Assembly (NCBI RefSeq): GCF_036669915.1
Contig: NC_089321.1
Span: 5,356,415 to 5,420,414 of the forward strand
DNA length: 64,000 nucleotides
Direction of reading: 5' to 3'
Source of the DNA: Pocillopora verrucosa
Taxonomy: Eukaryota; Cnidaria; Anthozoa; Scleractinia; Pocilloporidae
Shown here: positions 23,188 through 34,213 of the stretch, in pieces
Position numbering within the stretch: the stretch's first letter is position 1
Layout of the letters: the number at the start of each line of letters is the position of its first letter
Made by a program: the position numbers and the translations under genes
The notes under the pieces: model-generated
The model's database searches: none
What the model saw: only the letters and a program-made list of their open reading frames with translations
Told to the model about the DNA's origin: nothing

Positions 23188-24516
23188 ACCTATGCAAGCT
23201 TAAATTACCATAAACGTATCCTCCATAAAGAGAAGACCACTAAACAAGTTTCATTCGGTAGAGGTATTCTGCCTGGGGTGGAGGAATTGTGCATATATTT
23301 AAAATAGTCTGGAAGCTCCTCCTTTCTCGAACCTTCCCACAATTTTGTCAAATTCTCCATTTTCGCAGTTGTGTGCATATCTCGTTCTAAGAAGCGAACC
23401 TTGCTCACAAAGACAAACCCTGAGCCTCTATTTAATCTCTCCTCTCAAAAGAACTGATCGTGTGAGATGTATGTGTCTAAAAAAGTAATACCTCACTGTT
23501 CAATAGCGTTTACCTTTGGAATAATCTCTACATGGGAGAATCATTTTAATTCTCTCCCATGACGAGGTAAGACCTCTCCTGTAGTTAGTTAATGCGCCGA
23601 CATGAAGAAAAAAGAAAAGTACGATTGTTTTTATCCGTAGAGATCATAAAACAAAATTACTGGTGGAGGTGCAGAAAGCAATTTGAACGACAGAAAACGA
23701 GAAACGTATGATTTCATGAAACACAATTTTTATGCTCTTTTACGTTGTACAAATAATTAATGGCAACAATTCTCAAAGTTATAAAAAATTCAATATTGCA
23801 GTATGCATAACCATTTTTTGGACATACACAACTTCTGTCGGAAGGATAACTTTCAAGGGTTACCGCCAGTCAGTAACGATTCATTGGAGTAAATTTCACC
23901 CTAAAACTTTACAACAACATCGGGAAAAATGGAATTAAAAGTACTAAAAGTAATTCACGTTCGCCAAACAGAAAATGCTGGCTTGTTGTCATGTTCAACT
24001 TGACCTGGCTTGTTCGTTTCTGCCAAGATATCGCCATCAACGGGACCGCCTGTCAACAAAGAGATAACGTAAGACTTTCAAGATGAAGAAAGTTCAGACT
24101 CTCTTAGAGTTTTGAAGCACACTCAGAACCTTTACAGGAAAACTGCATTAGACATTCCATTAAACTGACTGCAAGTTTCATCCCAACATAGGCTACAACG
24201 TCATATAGTTACAATTAGAACATTGTCTTACCAAGAGGAAAATCAGAGCTTTGTTGATTCACATGTTTCTTCGCAAAGGGATTTGATTGCAATACATATG
24301 CTGACCCTGGTCGAGAAAACGCAGCCTAAAAAATGGAGAATATTTTTTGATCAATAGTCCGTACAAGCAAAAGGTAAAGGAATCGGCTCGAAAATAAATA
24401 TAAAACTGAGTCATGAGGGGTTATACAAACATGAACTTAGTTTTGAAACAGAATAAGAAATATGGCAAGTTTTGAGAAAAAACTTACGCAAAACTTAACA
24501 ACTTTCTTATTCGATT
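23188..24516. other. Spacer downstream of second Kelch gene
   Basis: No coding evidence. A short perfect-looking hairpin (CATGGGAGAA ... TTCTCTCCCATG, about 23,531-23,561) is the only structure noticed. Confidence 0.4.
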
Positions 24517-24982
24517 CAGGGCGTGAAATTAACTTTTTTTCTGATAGCCACTTGGCTTCTAAATTCTTCAAAGTGGTAGCCAATTCAAAAAAAGTTGGTC
24601 GCCATTTTCAAAGACAAACAAAATCTTTCTTTGCGCTGTCAGCGTTCTAGATAGGCCCTCCAAAATTAAGTTAGAGAAAAGATCTTTAACGTGCTACAAA
24701 GTGGACAGTAGGATGGATGATATACAACGTTCAGGCTCATCTAAATCCAAGATGGCGTCTAGTTATCGATCGAGATGCATGTGCTACGTTTTGGAAACAA
24801 ACTAAACGAGGAAGTTTGCCGCGGATTTATCTTTGCAAATTTATTTAATTCACTATATCTCTTTGTAAGGTTATGATGAAACGTTGTAGTCGCCAATTTG
24901 GCGACTAACTTTCAGGATTTGGTCGCCAAAGTGAAAAATTTAGTCGCATTGGCGCCTGTATTAGGCGCAATTTCACGCCCTG
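24517..24982. mobile_element. MITE with perfect 14-bp inverted termini (hAT-like)
   Basis: Left end CAGGGCGTGAAATT at 24,517-24,530 and right end AATTTCACGCCCTG at 24,969-24,982 are exact reverse complements, enclosing a 466-bp non-coding body. Termini starting CAGGG are typical of hAT elements. The 8-bp target duplication expected for hAT is not clear: the left flank is ATTCGATT and the right flank CTATTTCC. The body contains several short GTCGCCA...TGGCGAC palindromes. Confidence 0.7.
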
Positions 24983-25128
24983 CTATTTCCAAAACATGAC
25001 AATAACGAGCTCAAAACTTACCATCTTTCTTATTCTATTTACAAAACATGACGCTAACGACATTGCTGATCCTAGCTGTATGCAAGACGCGTGTCATATT
25101 TAAACTTCGAAATGGGCCTTGATCACCA

Positions 25129-25262
25129 TAGAGTCTCTGTGGCTCAGTGGTAGAGCATCAGAGCGCGGATTACGAAGGTCTGAGGTTCGATTCCTCATGG
25201 GGCCTCAGAAGTTCTTCTTGGTCCCACGCTCGTGAAAAAACGAAAAAACATCTTTCTCTATG
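25129..25262 (+). repeat. tRNA-derived SINE
   Basis: The 5' tRNA-like head has an exact A box (TGGCTCAGTGG, 25,140-25,150) and an exact B box (GGTTCGATTCC, 25,184-25,194), i.e. an internal pol III promoter. It is followed by a non-tRNA body (GGTCCCACGCTCGTG near 25,220). The acceptor arms (GAGTCTC against GGGGCCT) and the anticodon arm pair badly, so this is a SINE copy and not a working tRNA gene. A piece of the same body in reverse orientation lies at about 35,240-35,280. Confidence 0.75.
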
Positions 25263-25517
25263 GACTTAGTATTCAACAAGCTTTTACAAACTTGTATATT
25301 TCCGTAGTGACATTCACATTACAGAGAGCCCCAGCATTGTTCACAGCCAAGACTGTCACTGTTATTTTGTTCACGTACCTAAACTGTATGTACGATAATT
25401 ATATTCAATGACGCGCCAACGACGTTACTCAATTGTGTTTAGGTAAGGTTTTCCAGTTTTCGTTTGGCCATTTTCATGCACAGAGAGCCGAACAGCAAAT
25501 GACAGCTGAAAAGGGGA

Positions 25518-25728
25518 CTAACCCTTTAACTCCCAAGATCTGATTATTAATTCTCCCATCGAGTTAACAAACATTTCCTTGTAAATTTGTTACGAGAATT
25601 TGGTGTTAGATCGAGATAACAACCTCTATCTGATAAGTTTGAGTATTCTCGTCACCTGTTTGCTGGAAATTGTATGGATATTTAAAGGAGAAGTTAGATA
25701 TTAATCACTTCTAAGAGTCAAAGGGCTG
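25518..25728. mobile_element. TTAA-family MITE
   Basis: Begins ACTAACCCTTTAACTCCCAAG and ends AAGAGTCAAAGGGCTG, a diverged copy of the inverted-terminus family seen intact at 50,022-50,233 and 57,050-57,256. About 210 bp, non-coding. Confidence 0.6.
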
Positions 25729-26265
25729 AAGGTCCCTTTAAAACTGAGCCAAAATTTTGGATAAGACGATTGGTTTCTCTAAGCCAATTCAGTGCCTCAT
25801 TTTCAATTCACAATGACAAAAACTGTTATTATCTACAGCAAACAAGACAAATCATGTGTTTATTTCACTTCACCATTCTCGCTTTTGGGCCTGATCCAGG
25901 CCTTCCTGATGAACCTCCTCTGGAACTTTCCTCTAACTAAATAAAAAAAAAGTGATTGTGATTGTGTAAGATAACCTTGTCCCACACATACCAAGTTTGT
26001 GAGTTACCATATTTCTCTGTTCAGTGACCAAGCTCAAATTTACAACAATTCTTACTGTACTTTCAGACAAGCTCTTTTTCATTCTATAATTCTGATTCTC
26101 TGTTTCCTCTGTGCCTGGCATGATTGTTTAACTAACAATTTCAAGCAGTATTATGACCTTAATGTGTGGGTATGAGCCACCATTCTGTTCAGGAATCCAC
26201 CATAATTGAAAGAATAGAGCAAACACATAACATACAGTACAACTATCTCTTGAATTGATAAAGCA

Positions 26266-29229
26266 TCATTTAAAACCAAATGCAAATAGAGGACCATCTC
26301 CTTTCATGAATTCTGCCTCCCTCACCTTCTTTATGATTCCTTTCTCTATCAGTTCCTGTTTTGATGTTCGAGGGCAGTTGAGAGCTAAACATACGAAAAA
26401 GAGAATGAAGTTGCAATTTCCAATCTAGATAATGTTTGACAAGTAAATATATTTTCATCATTTTGACATGGCCCCTAAAAGTCTTCCCAGTGCCTGGTAA
26501 GCTGGTAGTGAGGGTGGGGAGGGAGTGAATTGATGTACAGGTGCATGATGCTTGGGGGAGGGGAAGTAAGAACAAAAGGAAGATGAATATTGAATAGCAA
26601 CAACTATGTTTTAAACAAAACAGTGTGTGTTCTTGAGAGTTTACTTAGTGTACTGTACCTGCAAAATGTGGCCAAACTTTATCTGAAGCTGAAGCAAAGT
26701 CTTTTGCACTCCTAAAAAGAAGGAAAGAAAAATAAAACATGCCATTTCCTGTAGTTTTGGGTAAAATTGAATGCATAATAAACCATTTAATTTTAACAGG
26801 TTTAGATGTGTGAATTAGATGTGTGAAAGAAGGAAAGAAAAAGAAAACATGCCATTTCCTGTAGTTTTGAGTAGAATTGAATGCACAATAAACCATTTAA
26901 TTTTAACAGGTTTAGAAGTGTGAATCAGTTTCAAGTTCACAATTGGTCAAAGGCTCATAGTAACAAAGTGAAATGCTGCAGACATTTTAACAGCCCACTA
27001 ATAGGCTGACTAGGTATTGATTAGAGAACCATGATTGTACCTTCCTTCACCATCTGGGAGTTCAGGTTGCGCATTCCTCTCCAAAAGTAGCATCACAATC
27101 TGAAATTTTTTCATTCAAAATTAGACATTGGAACAATTGTTTTATGTACATGTGCCATCACAAAATATCAGTGAATGGCAAGGAGGATAGGTACATGTAA
27201 ATGTAGATAGGTACTCTTTCACCATTAACACCCTAACATCAGTGTGCATATTTTCCATACTGTTCTCTCTACATTTCCTAAGGAGCTGACAAGGAGAATT
27301 TGTTTAACAATCAAGAGCTTCTACAGTTGGTGATCATTTCCTTTAATCTCATGACCTTGACATGTGATTCAAGGGGGTGATATTGTAAGGAGAAATTAGA
27401 TGCTAGTCACTCTTGAGGGTTAAAGGGTTCACACTTGCCCTAAGTTTTACATAAGGTTTACAGCAGTTGCTTCATAACTCTCTGCTACTGGACCTAATGC
27501 TGCTTAAGTGACAAGTGTAGCACAATACTATACATAGGGTAATGCATACCTTTCCATGCTCTTGGAATGTTGCAGCATGTAGTGGGGTCCATAATGTGTC
27601 CCTGTTCTGTGCATTAACATCTGAAACATGTCCATTTTAATTAAAGACTCTTCAGGTGATAATGATTAGCTACAGAAACATAAATTTTGTTATTATACTT
27701 AGTAATTACTTACCAGCTCCCTTATCAAGGAGAGTTTTCACTACATCATAAAAGCCCCAGAAACATGCTGGAAACAAGAGAGTAATGTCAATAAAATTAA
27801 TATAAAAAGAGAAGAGGGAACGGAAAAGAGGATTTTTTATGCAAAAAAGAGAGTTTTTATTAAATCTTATAATTACAAACTATAAGTTGAGGCACACTGT
27901 TGTTACAAGTTTTAAACATGGAGTACAACACTGAGACAGGAACATTTCAATACCACTTCATGATGTTTCAACTGACCTCAACACATGAGGAGGAGTTATT
28001 GTAAAAGAGGGAGGAACTGCAAGGTAGGATCAGAGGCTTGTGTTTTAAGAATTTTCACATGTATGTCAAATTTTATTTTTATTGCTTACATGTACATCAG
28101 CCAACTACACTTTACTTAGAGGAAATGAAACAGAGTTAGGCAAGATACCTGTTATTTAATTACATTCTATAAAAACTGTTAAGATTGTCTATATCAGTTC
28201 AAATAATTGCCCAGTTTAAGCCTGTATGAGTAAGTATAATCTAGGCCTTGCCACTTATCCAGGTTGACTTGGTAGCGAGTGTGTTTGCCTTTCACTGAAA
28301 ACATCAGCCTGCACATGGATCTACACTTATATTCATTGTATTCAGGATGGACCATGCTGGTGTTACAACTGAGTTGAATTTTTTATTGGCTTTATTCTAG
28401 GTTCTCAAACTTTTCTCCAATCACACAAATCAACATTCCAAGCTCCAATTAACTGCTTCAGTCCATTTGTGCAATTCCCCCTACTGTCTGCATACAATTC
28501 TTTGTCCATTTAGAGAATTTGGTATTGCATTAACTACATGCAATAATCACATAGTTGATGTTTTTCTTCATTATCATCACTTGTCTGCCTGATATTTTAA
28601 GGAGAAATTTTGTTTTGGTCACTTGTAGGAGTTAGAGGGCTAATGAAATTTTTGGGCCTTGGCAGTAAAGATAAACAAATTCATTACTCACGGATATGAA
28701 GATGTAAAGAATAATGAACAATAAAATTTACTAATCAAGTCATCGATTTTATCAGAAAACTAATTACCGCTACCTATTTATCATCCAATTCTCTGTGGGA
28801 CAGCGCTTACTAAAGAGGACTGGCAGTGCGCAAGAATTCGGAAATACATGTAGGCTAGCCACAAAAATGCATATTTACCAATATATAGCTGACTTTGAAG
28901 TTTTTCATTTGCTCCTCCACCGATTTGAACATCTTCAGTCATAAACTGTTCGACAAGCTTTTACAAAAGTAAAAGGATAAAAAAAAAACAAGTAGATTTA
29001 AGTTCATTCATAAGAAAATTCTGCACATCAAAGATCTAATCACACACAGATATAAGCTGTTTCACCGACGAAAATAAAACTATGAGCGCCTTATCCTTAC
29101 TTTTTCATCTCCCTTTTGTGCTAGAGTAGAAAGGTCAGGCGTACGTGTGTTCACTCCTGTCAGATGTCTTTGCAAATCATAATCAACTTCTTCTAACGAC
29201 TTTCCATTTCCATCCGAAACTGCCGCCAT
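26266..29229 (-). CDS. Ankyrin-repeat protein, 187 aa (7 exons)
   Basis: Seven exons with matching phases: 29,229-29,101; 28,957-28,879; 27,767-27,714; 27,620-27,550; 27,099-27,041; 26,711-26,659; 26,384-26,266. The total is 564 bases including TGA, and all introns are GT-AG. Two ankyrin repeats lie at about residues 63-125: LQSQLYIACFWGFYDVVKTL then KGADVN, and TLWTPLHAATFQEHGK then IVMLLLERNAQP. A trailing half-repeat contains SAKDFASASDKVWPHF, and the C-terminus is charged. Ankyrin repeats mediate protein binding; no catalytic domain is present. I do not recognise the orthologue. It starts 171 bp from the divergent gene at 29,401. The intron between exons 5 and 6 contains a 110-bp tandem duplication. 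Confidence 0.88.
26721..26935. repeat. 110-bp tandem duplication in ankyrin gene intron
   Basis: AGGAAAGAAAAA.AAAACATGCC recurs at 26,721 and 26,831, and the two copies share the whole 110-bp unit through TTTTAACAGGTTTAGA with few differences. Confidence 0.9.
27225..27429. mobile_element. MITE-like repeat, TTAACACCCTAACATC type
   Basis: Starts TTAACACCCTAACATCAGTG and ends TGAGGGTTAAAGGGTT, with a TTAA at the left end. The same type recurs shortened at 32,926-33,058. Its right end and internal TATTGTAAGGAGAAATT segment resemble the TTAA-family MITEs, so it is a related subfamily. It lies in an intron of the ankyrin gene. Confidence 0.55.
28448..28643. mobile_element. Decayed TTAA-family MITE in ankyrin gene intron
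   Basis: Internal blocks CCCCCTACTGTCTGCATACA, AGAATTTGGTATTG and TAAGGAGAAATTTTG, and the right end TAGGAGTTAGAGGGCTAA, match the family seen at 50,022. The left terminus is degraded. Confidence 0.5.
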
Positions 29230-29400
29230 ATTTTCGTCTTTGGGTATAAAACAGTGGGAATTTTATAAACAGAATAATGGTCCGCTGTGCACTGTTGCGA
29301 GGGCGCATTGGAACAAGATGGCGGCGAAATACCTCTACATAATACTGAATAAGTTTTAGCTTGATATTTTAGCTTGTGCTTAGATGAAGATAATTATACG
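29230..29400. promoter_or_regulatory. Divergent promoter between ankyrin gene and membrane protein gene
   Basis: Only 171 bp separate the two opposed start codons. The interval includes a locally GC-richer centre (CTGTGCACTGTTGCGAGGGCGCATTGG region and GATGGCGGCG), which suits a shared bidirectional promoter. A GTATAAAAC element (about 29,243-29,251) could serve the minus-strand gene. Co-regulation is inferred from spacing. Confidence 0.55.
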
Positions 29401-32400
29401 ATGGTGAGGACTTTTAACGGCCAACCATTAGGGCAATTCGCCAGGAATTTAGCTTTGGCAGGTAAGGAGAAAACTGCTTTGTCCTGGATTTTACAAAATC
29501 TCAACCTTTCTCTGAGATCACGGCATCCTCATTTTCGCGATCAGTTTTGATTACAGTTTCATCCTTCTTCACCAGTTATCGCTGGAACTGGAGGAGGTCT
29601 TCTAGTCAACACGGCACGTCGTGACTCAGAACGAGCTAAAAGATTAGTGGGCTATGCTGCCCTGACTGGTAAGTCGTGATAAAATCTTAGCTACGCAGTT
29701 TAAGTTTGAAGGATTTCTTTTCGTAGTGGTTGTATTTTAAGCGGCTCAATTTGAGCTCATTTTGAAAAATAGTAATAGGTTATTTTAATCACACGTTATG
29801 ACTCTTCCATCACAAGGGGAGATGTCTTGCTCTTTTAATCATTTTAGATTATAATCATTATTTTCATTATTGTCACAATCATTAGAATAATTCTTATTGT
29901 TATCATTATTATCATTTTATTATTACTATTATTATTATTATTATTATTATTATTTTCAATGCTGTTAGACATTTATTTTAAACACAAAGGGAATTGAACC
30001 TTTACTGCTTGTGGTGTTATTTAATAGATGGCAAATGCTTAACCCTTTAACTCCCAAGATCTCATCAATAATTCTCCTTACTTTCTGCAATACGGTTCCT
30101 GTGATGTTAGTTTGGAGAATTTGGTTTTAGATCAACTTGTAATTCCCTAATTGAAATTAGTTCTTTATTCTCATCACTTATCTGGTTGATATTGTATGAA
30201 TATTGTAGGGAGAAATTCTGTCTTGGTCACTTGTGGGAGTTAGATGCCTAATTAAAACTACCTTGTAGAAATGATGCAATAATGAAACAAAGATTTAAGA
30301 AGTAAATTACAAGAAAATAAAATGAGTTAAAACTGACACTCATCCTGTGAGAGATTCAGTATTTCAAAGGGAACATTGTCATATTTTAATGTATTTTGTT
30401 TAAATTGTAGAGATAAAAATCATGTGGTTTCTGAAACTTATTAATTACAGTACCTCTTTTTGTAGTATCCTATGGAACCTTCGCTGTTTTACTCCCAAGA
30501 TTCATTAGAAATTCCCCTTACTGTTTGTTATACGATTTATATGATGTTAGTTTGGAGAATTTGGTTTTGGATCAACTAGTCATCCCTCAATTTCTTTATT
30601 CTCATCACATTTCTACTTAATATTGTATTGATATTGTAAAGAGAAATTCTGTCTTGGTCACTCATGGAAGTAAGAGGGTCAAGTGAGTACAGTATCCTTT
30701 TAGCAACTTGTTGAGAAAGATAACAATGATCTCTGCTGCTTTACAGTATGAATTGTTTTCTCTTGACATACAGTGTATTTCTTTTTGTGAGGTATGACTG
30801 GTGCAAGTATTGGTTATATATTTGGGTCGTCAAGAAGCAGCCGCCAATCCTTTGTGCTCTTTCCTCTGGCTCTAGTGTCTTTGTTATTTCTGGTGCATTT
30901 TATGGTGAGTCAATATTTGATGTAATATGAATTTTAATGTGATACCAACATTTATGGTAAAGGAAGATAAAAAAAAAATGTCTAAATATGATAAAATTGA
31001 TATATCAATTCCCAGCAGCTCTGTGCATAGTAACTGGAAGCTGCTACCCACATCTATGAAACTCACCTTTTTGGAAGCTGCTATCATAATGTTGAGCATT
31101 GTTCTTATCCCACTTGGTCAGTATGTAAACACAAGAGCAAAAGAGTGATATTACTCTTCTGGAGAGTTGCACATGTCAGGGGTATACATTAGTGGGGAAA
31201 AGGCAAAAGCACAGTTGTGTCAGGAGCTATTTTCAGTCTTTCTCTCTGCACCCCTCAAGCTTCATTTTTAAACGTACTCTGTAAACAAATCTTGGCAAGG
31301 CATAATCATGCTGGTTGACATTAAGTTTGATCAAATACCCCCAGTAAGCCTTTACAAGCTTTCTTGTAGAACTGTTGTAGATTGAGGTCTAAATCTTCTT
31401 TTCTCTCTCCTCTCTTTTTCTTCATTTTTCTATCATAATAGTTTTGCGGGAGAATCTTCTAGTGTCGTCAAAGGCTTATAAATGGAGAAGAATGCTGGAT
31501 GAACTTCAGGGGAAACCCAACATGACAACAAGAAAAGAAGCAATGACTGGTACTCAAGCCAGTGCCATTAGTGGTGGAATCAGTGGTTTATTGCTTTCTT
31601 TTACCTTAGGTACTTTTACATGCATTATTCACTCTTCTAAAAAAAAGGGGTAATTTTGGAATGACCTACGTTATCTTGGTTTCAGCTGAATGACTAACTA
31701 AAAACACATGTACAGATCCTCAAATCTTCTGAACGTTCAGAGTATGGTTGTATTGCTATTACTGCTGAATGTGATACTACTCAGCCCATTGCAAGATACA
31801 CCTAACATGTTTTCAGCTCTCTGGTACCCATTTTATCCCTGAGTGGAGAGAGGCACTCAGAGTCTTTGTGAAATCCCAGGAGGGTGACAATGGCTGAGGT
31901 TCATCACTTGTGATATTAAAGTAATTATATCACAAGGATAATTTAAAGGTTGATCAATTCAAGTCTTCAAGGTTTTATAATTGTGTTTCACCCAACAGGA
32001 AGAGGCTTTAGTGTGGCAATCAGTACAGCTTTACAAGGTTTAGTGTTGGGAGTAGTTGGTAAGCATGTAGTACCACATAACCAGCTTTGACACGCTTCTC
32101 CAAGTGTATTGTTTCCAGCCATTTTAAATTGTGTCAGTCAACAAATAAATCACTGACATGGTTTTTTAATCTCTTGGTAAATCACATGAGAAACTGGTAC
32201 AAACATCTTTTAGTTTAAAGCTAAATTTAATCCCTTCATTTTGATTTAGGGTGTAATTGTGAAATTTAATGAGGATCTAAAGAGTAAGCCAGGGAAATTT
32301 TTTTCATGGACTTACCCAATAGAGTTCACAACTAAACTTCTGCTTTGGTTTTATTGTCAACATGATCTCCAAAATAGTCTGCACTTAGTAGACATGTGAG

Positions 32401-33308
32401 AATTTTTATTTGGCTTGTGTTCTAAGATGATCCAACTTTGTTTGGTGTTAGGGCAATGGTCAGTTTACAAGTGCCAGCAATGGATTTTAGAGGAAAGAAT
32501 CAAATATCATTATCCTGAACTGGTGGCTAATGCTAAAGCTTGTGAAATAGTAAGTTTCTTGTTTATGTATAATTTATTTGCTGTATGTCCATGTATCAGC
32601 CACACACAGATGTAAATGTAAAGTCGTATTCAAGCCCTCTGGCCCACCCAACCACGGCTCATCCTGGTCTCCAAGGAGCATGAAGTAACTCTGTCTCTGT
32701 ATTTGTACAAGATTATAATGTTAGCCTGAGGGCAAGTGTAATTTTTTGGTACTTCCTAGGCAAGTAGGGGCAAACTTGAGAAGAGCAAAAGGGCTAAGAT
32801 AAGACAGTGCTTCTCCCTATCAAGTGTGTCCTGTCATCCATTAAGCTCTCCTTGCACTCGCTGCTGCTTCTCTGAAAATGCAAACTAATAATAGTCACAT
32901 CTGTCTCACAGGCTATCACACACCTTTACACCCTAACATCAGTGTGCAAATTCTTCATGATGAGGAGAATTTGTTTACCAAGCAAGAGCTTCCTTAGTTG
33001 GTGATCATTTGATCTATTCTCATAACATTGTAGTCACTCTTAGGGGTGAAAGGATTGATAGACAAGAGAAAAACTTTATTATTTACTTATTTTTATATTT
33101 TTATTACTTGATTTTTTTCTTTTCTGCCCCAAATTGCTCTCTCATTTCCTTTTTCGTTTATATGTAGGGTTGGTACGACTGGGCGTATCAAAAACTGACC
33201 ACTAGGACTCACAGCTCACTGGTGGATGAAAAAATTCATAGCCTCACAATTCAACTCCAACTTCTCCAGGAAGAGGAAGAGAGACTGCTGCAGTTGAAGC
33301 AAGAGTAG
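29401..33308 (+). CDS. Multi-pass membrane protein of unknown function, 240 aa (7 exons)
   Basis: Exons 29,401-29,461; 29,576-29,668; 30,792-30,904; 31,453-31,609; 31,999-32,058; 32,452-32,549; 33,168-33,308. They total 723 bases including TAG, with phases consistent throughout. Exon 4 is the weak point. The stronger-looking acceptor (AATAG|TTTTGCGG, exon start 31,442) would break the frame; GCGGGAG|AAT at 31,453 keeps it. The protein has a Gly-rich hydrophobic segment (VIAGTGGGLLV), a strong membrane helix (FVLFPLALVSLLFLVHFM), two more Gly/Ser-rich hydrophobic stretches (ISGGISGLLLSFTLG, STALQGLVLGVVG), and a C-terminal Leu/Glu-rich probable coiled coil. The Gly-rich helices faintly recall TIM17/22-type proteins, but I do not recognise the family. 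Divergent from the ankyrin gene. Confidence 0.8.
29915..29956. repeat. (ATT)n microsatellite
   Basis: Run of ATT/TTA trinucleotides in intron 2 of the membrane protein gene. Confidence 0.9.
30039..30254. mobile_element. TTAA-family MITE in intron 2 of membrane protein gene
   Basis: Starts TTAACCCTTTAACTCCCAAG; ends TGGGAGTTAGATGCCTAA. Left terminus intact, right terminus partly decayed. A second, more decayed copy follows at 30,476-30,682. Confidence 0.7.
30476..30682. mobile_element. Decayed TTAA-family MITE, second copy in the same intron
   Basis: Internal blocks TTTACTCCCAAGATTCATTAG, GATGTTAGTTTGGAGAATTT and GTAAAGAGAAATTCTGTCTT, and the right end GAAGTAAGAGGGTCAA, match the copy 440 bp upstream in the same orientation. 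Confidence 0.6.
32926..33058. mobile_element. Shortened TTAACACCCTAACATC-type MITE
   Basis: Shares ACACCCTAACATCAGTGTGC, GGAGAATTTGTTTA, AAGAGCTTC, TTGGTGATCATTT and AGTCACTCTTAGGGGTGAAA with 27,225-27,429, but lacks part of the interior. It lies in the last intron of the membrane protein gene. Confidence 0.6.
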
Positions 33309-34213
33309 GAAAATGAAAGTAAAACGTGATTGGAGTTTAAAGTATCAAATGGGAAGACTAAACGCCAGTATGAGAAACAATAACTACAGAAACATTCGAA
33401 ACAGAAACATTCATTATGTTGCGTGACTAACCAAACAATGGTTGCGCGAGAGACTAGCGAGCATGCAGATATTTTTCTCTTTCACTGTGTCTAAAAGCAA
33501 CATCACAAAAAGTCCTTTCAATTCTTGACTGTTTTTCGTGGCTGGGAAGAAATTGATTTCCCCCATTCTCATTTGTGCCGCGACACAAGTAGTGAAGCCC
33601 GCGAGTTTCGAGTTGGCGAGCAAAGTGAGCGTGCGAAAGGCTTTCGACAAATGACTTCGGGGAGTCTTCGCCGCTCGTGATGCCGAATCTTCTCGCTAGC
33701 TAGATTTACCTTAACAGTTCGTTTATAGTCAAAGTTTTCCTGGACAGTGGACATAGTGTGAAGAATTGTATGCAGGCCTTTTTTCGAGATCCAAAATATT
33801 CGAAGTAGAAAATCTGAGAAATAACACTCGTCTTGTGGTTTAATTTTGCTTTATTATTTTTTTATGTTATTTTAATTGAGTTTGGGGTAAGAAATATCGC
33901 TGGTCAGGTTGATAATTTGCACATGGGAGGAGATATGTCTGCTGCAGGAAATTTTGACCTTTTGAGACTGTTCGAAGATACTTTTTGATTAGTTTTAGTT
34001 TGGTTACAGTGTGGAGAAGGCAAGACACTTAGATACCATTGACTCACGCACATTACTAAGGGCAGTGAGGTGGCATTGTATGTCGTCAAAGTTTGATGCC
34101 ATTAACAAGAGATGGAATGAGCGTTAACTTTAAAAAGTTGAGCAGTTTCTGGAAGAATCGTGAGAGGGACAGACGATTCATTTTGTATTTGCAGTGATTT
34201 TGAGATCGAGGAG
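33309..34213. other. Convergent intergenic spacer
   Basis: Interval between the ends of the membrane protein gene and the 320-codon minus-strand frame. Short minus-strand open frames (33,414-34,089) have no domain. No gene, repeat or clear polyadenylation signal was assigned. Confidence 0.4.

Noticed and set aside
25129-25203. Functional tRNA gene
   Set aside because: A and B boxes are perfect, but the acceptor stem and anticodon stem do not pair and SINE body sequence follows directly.
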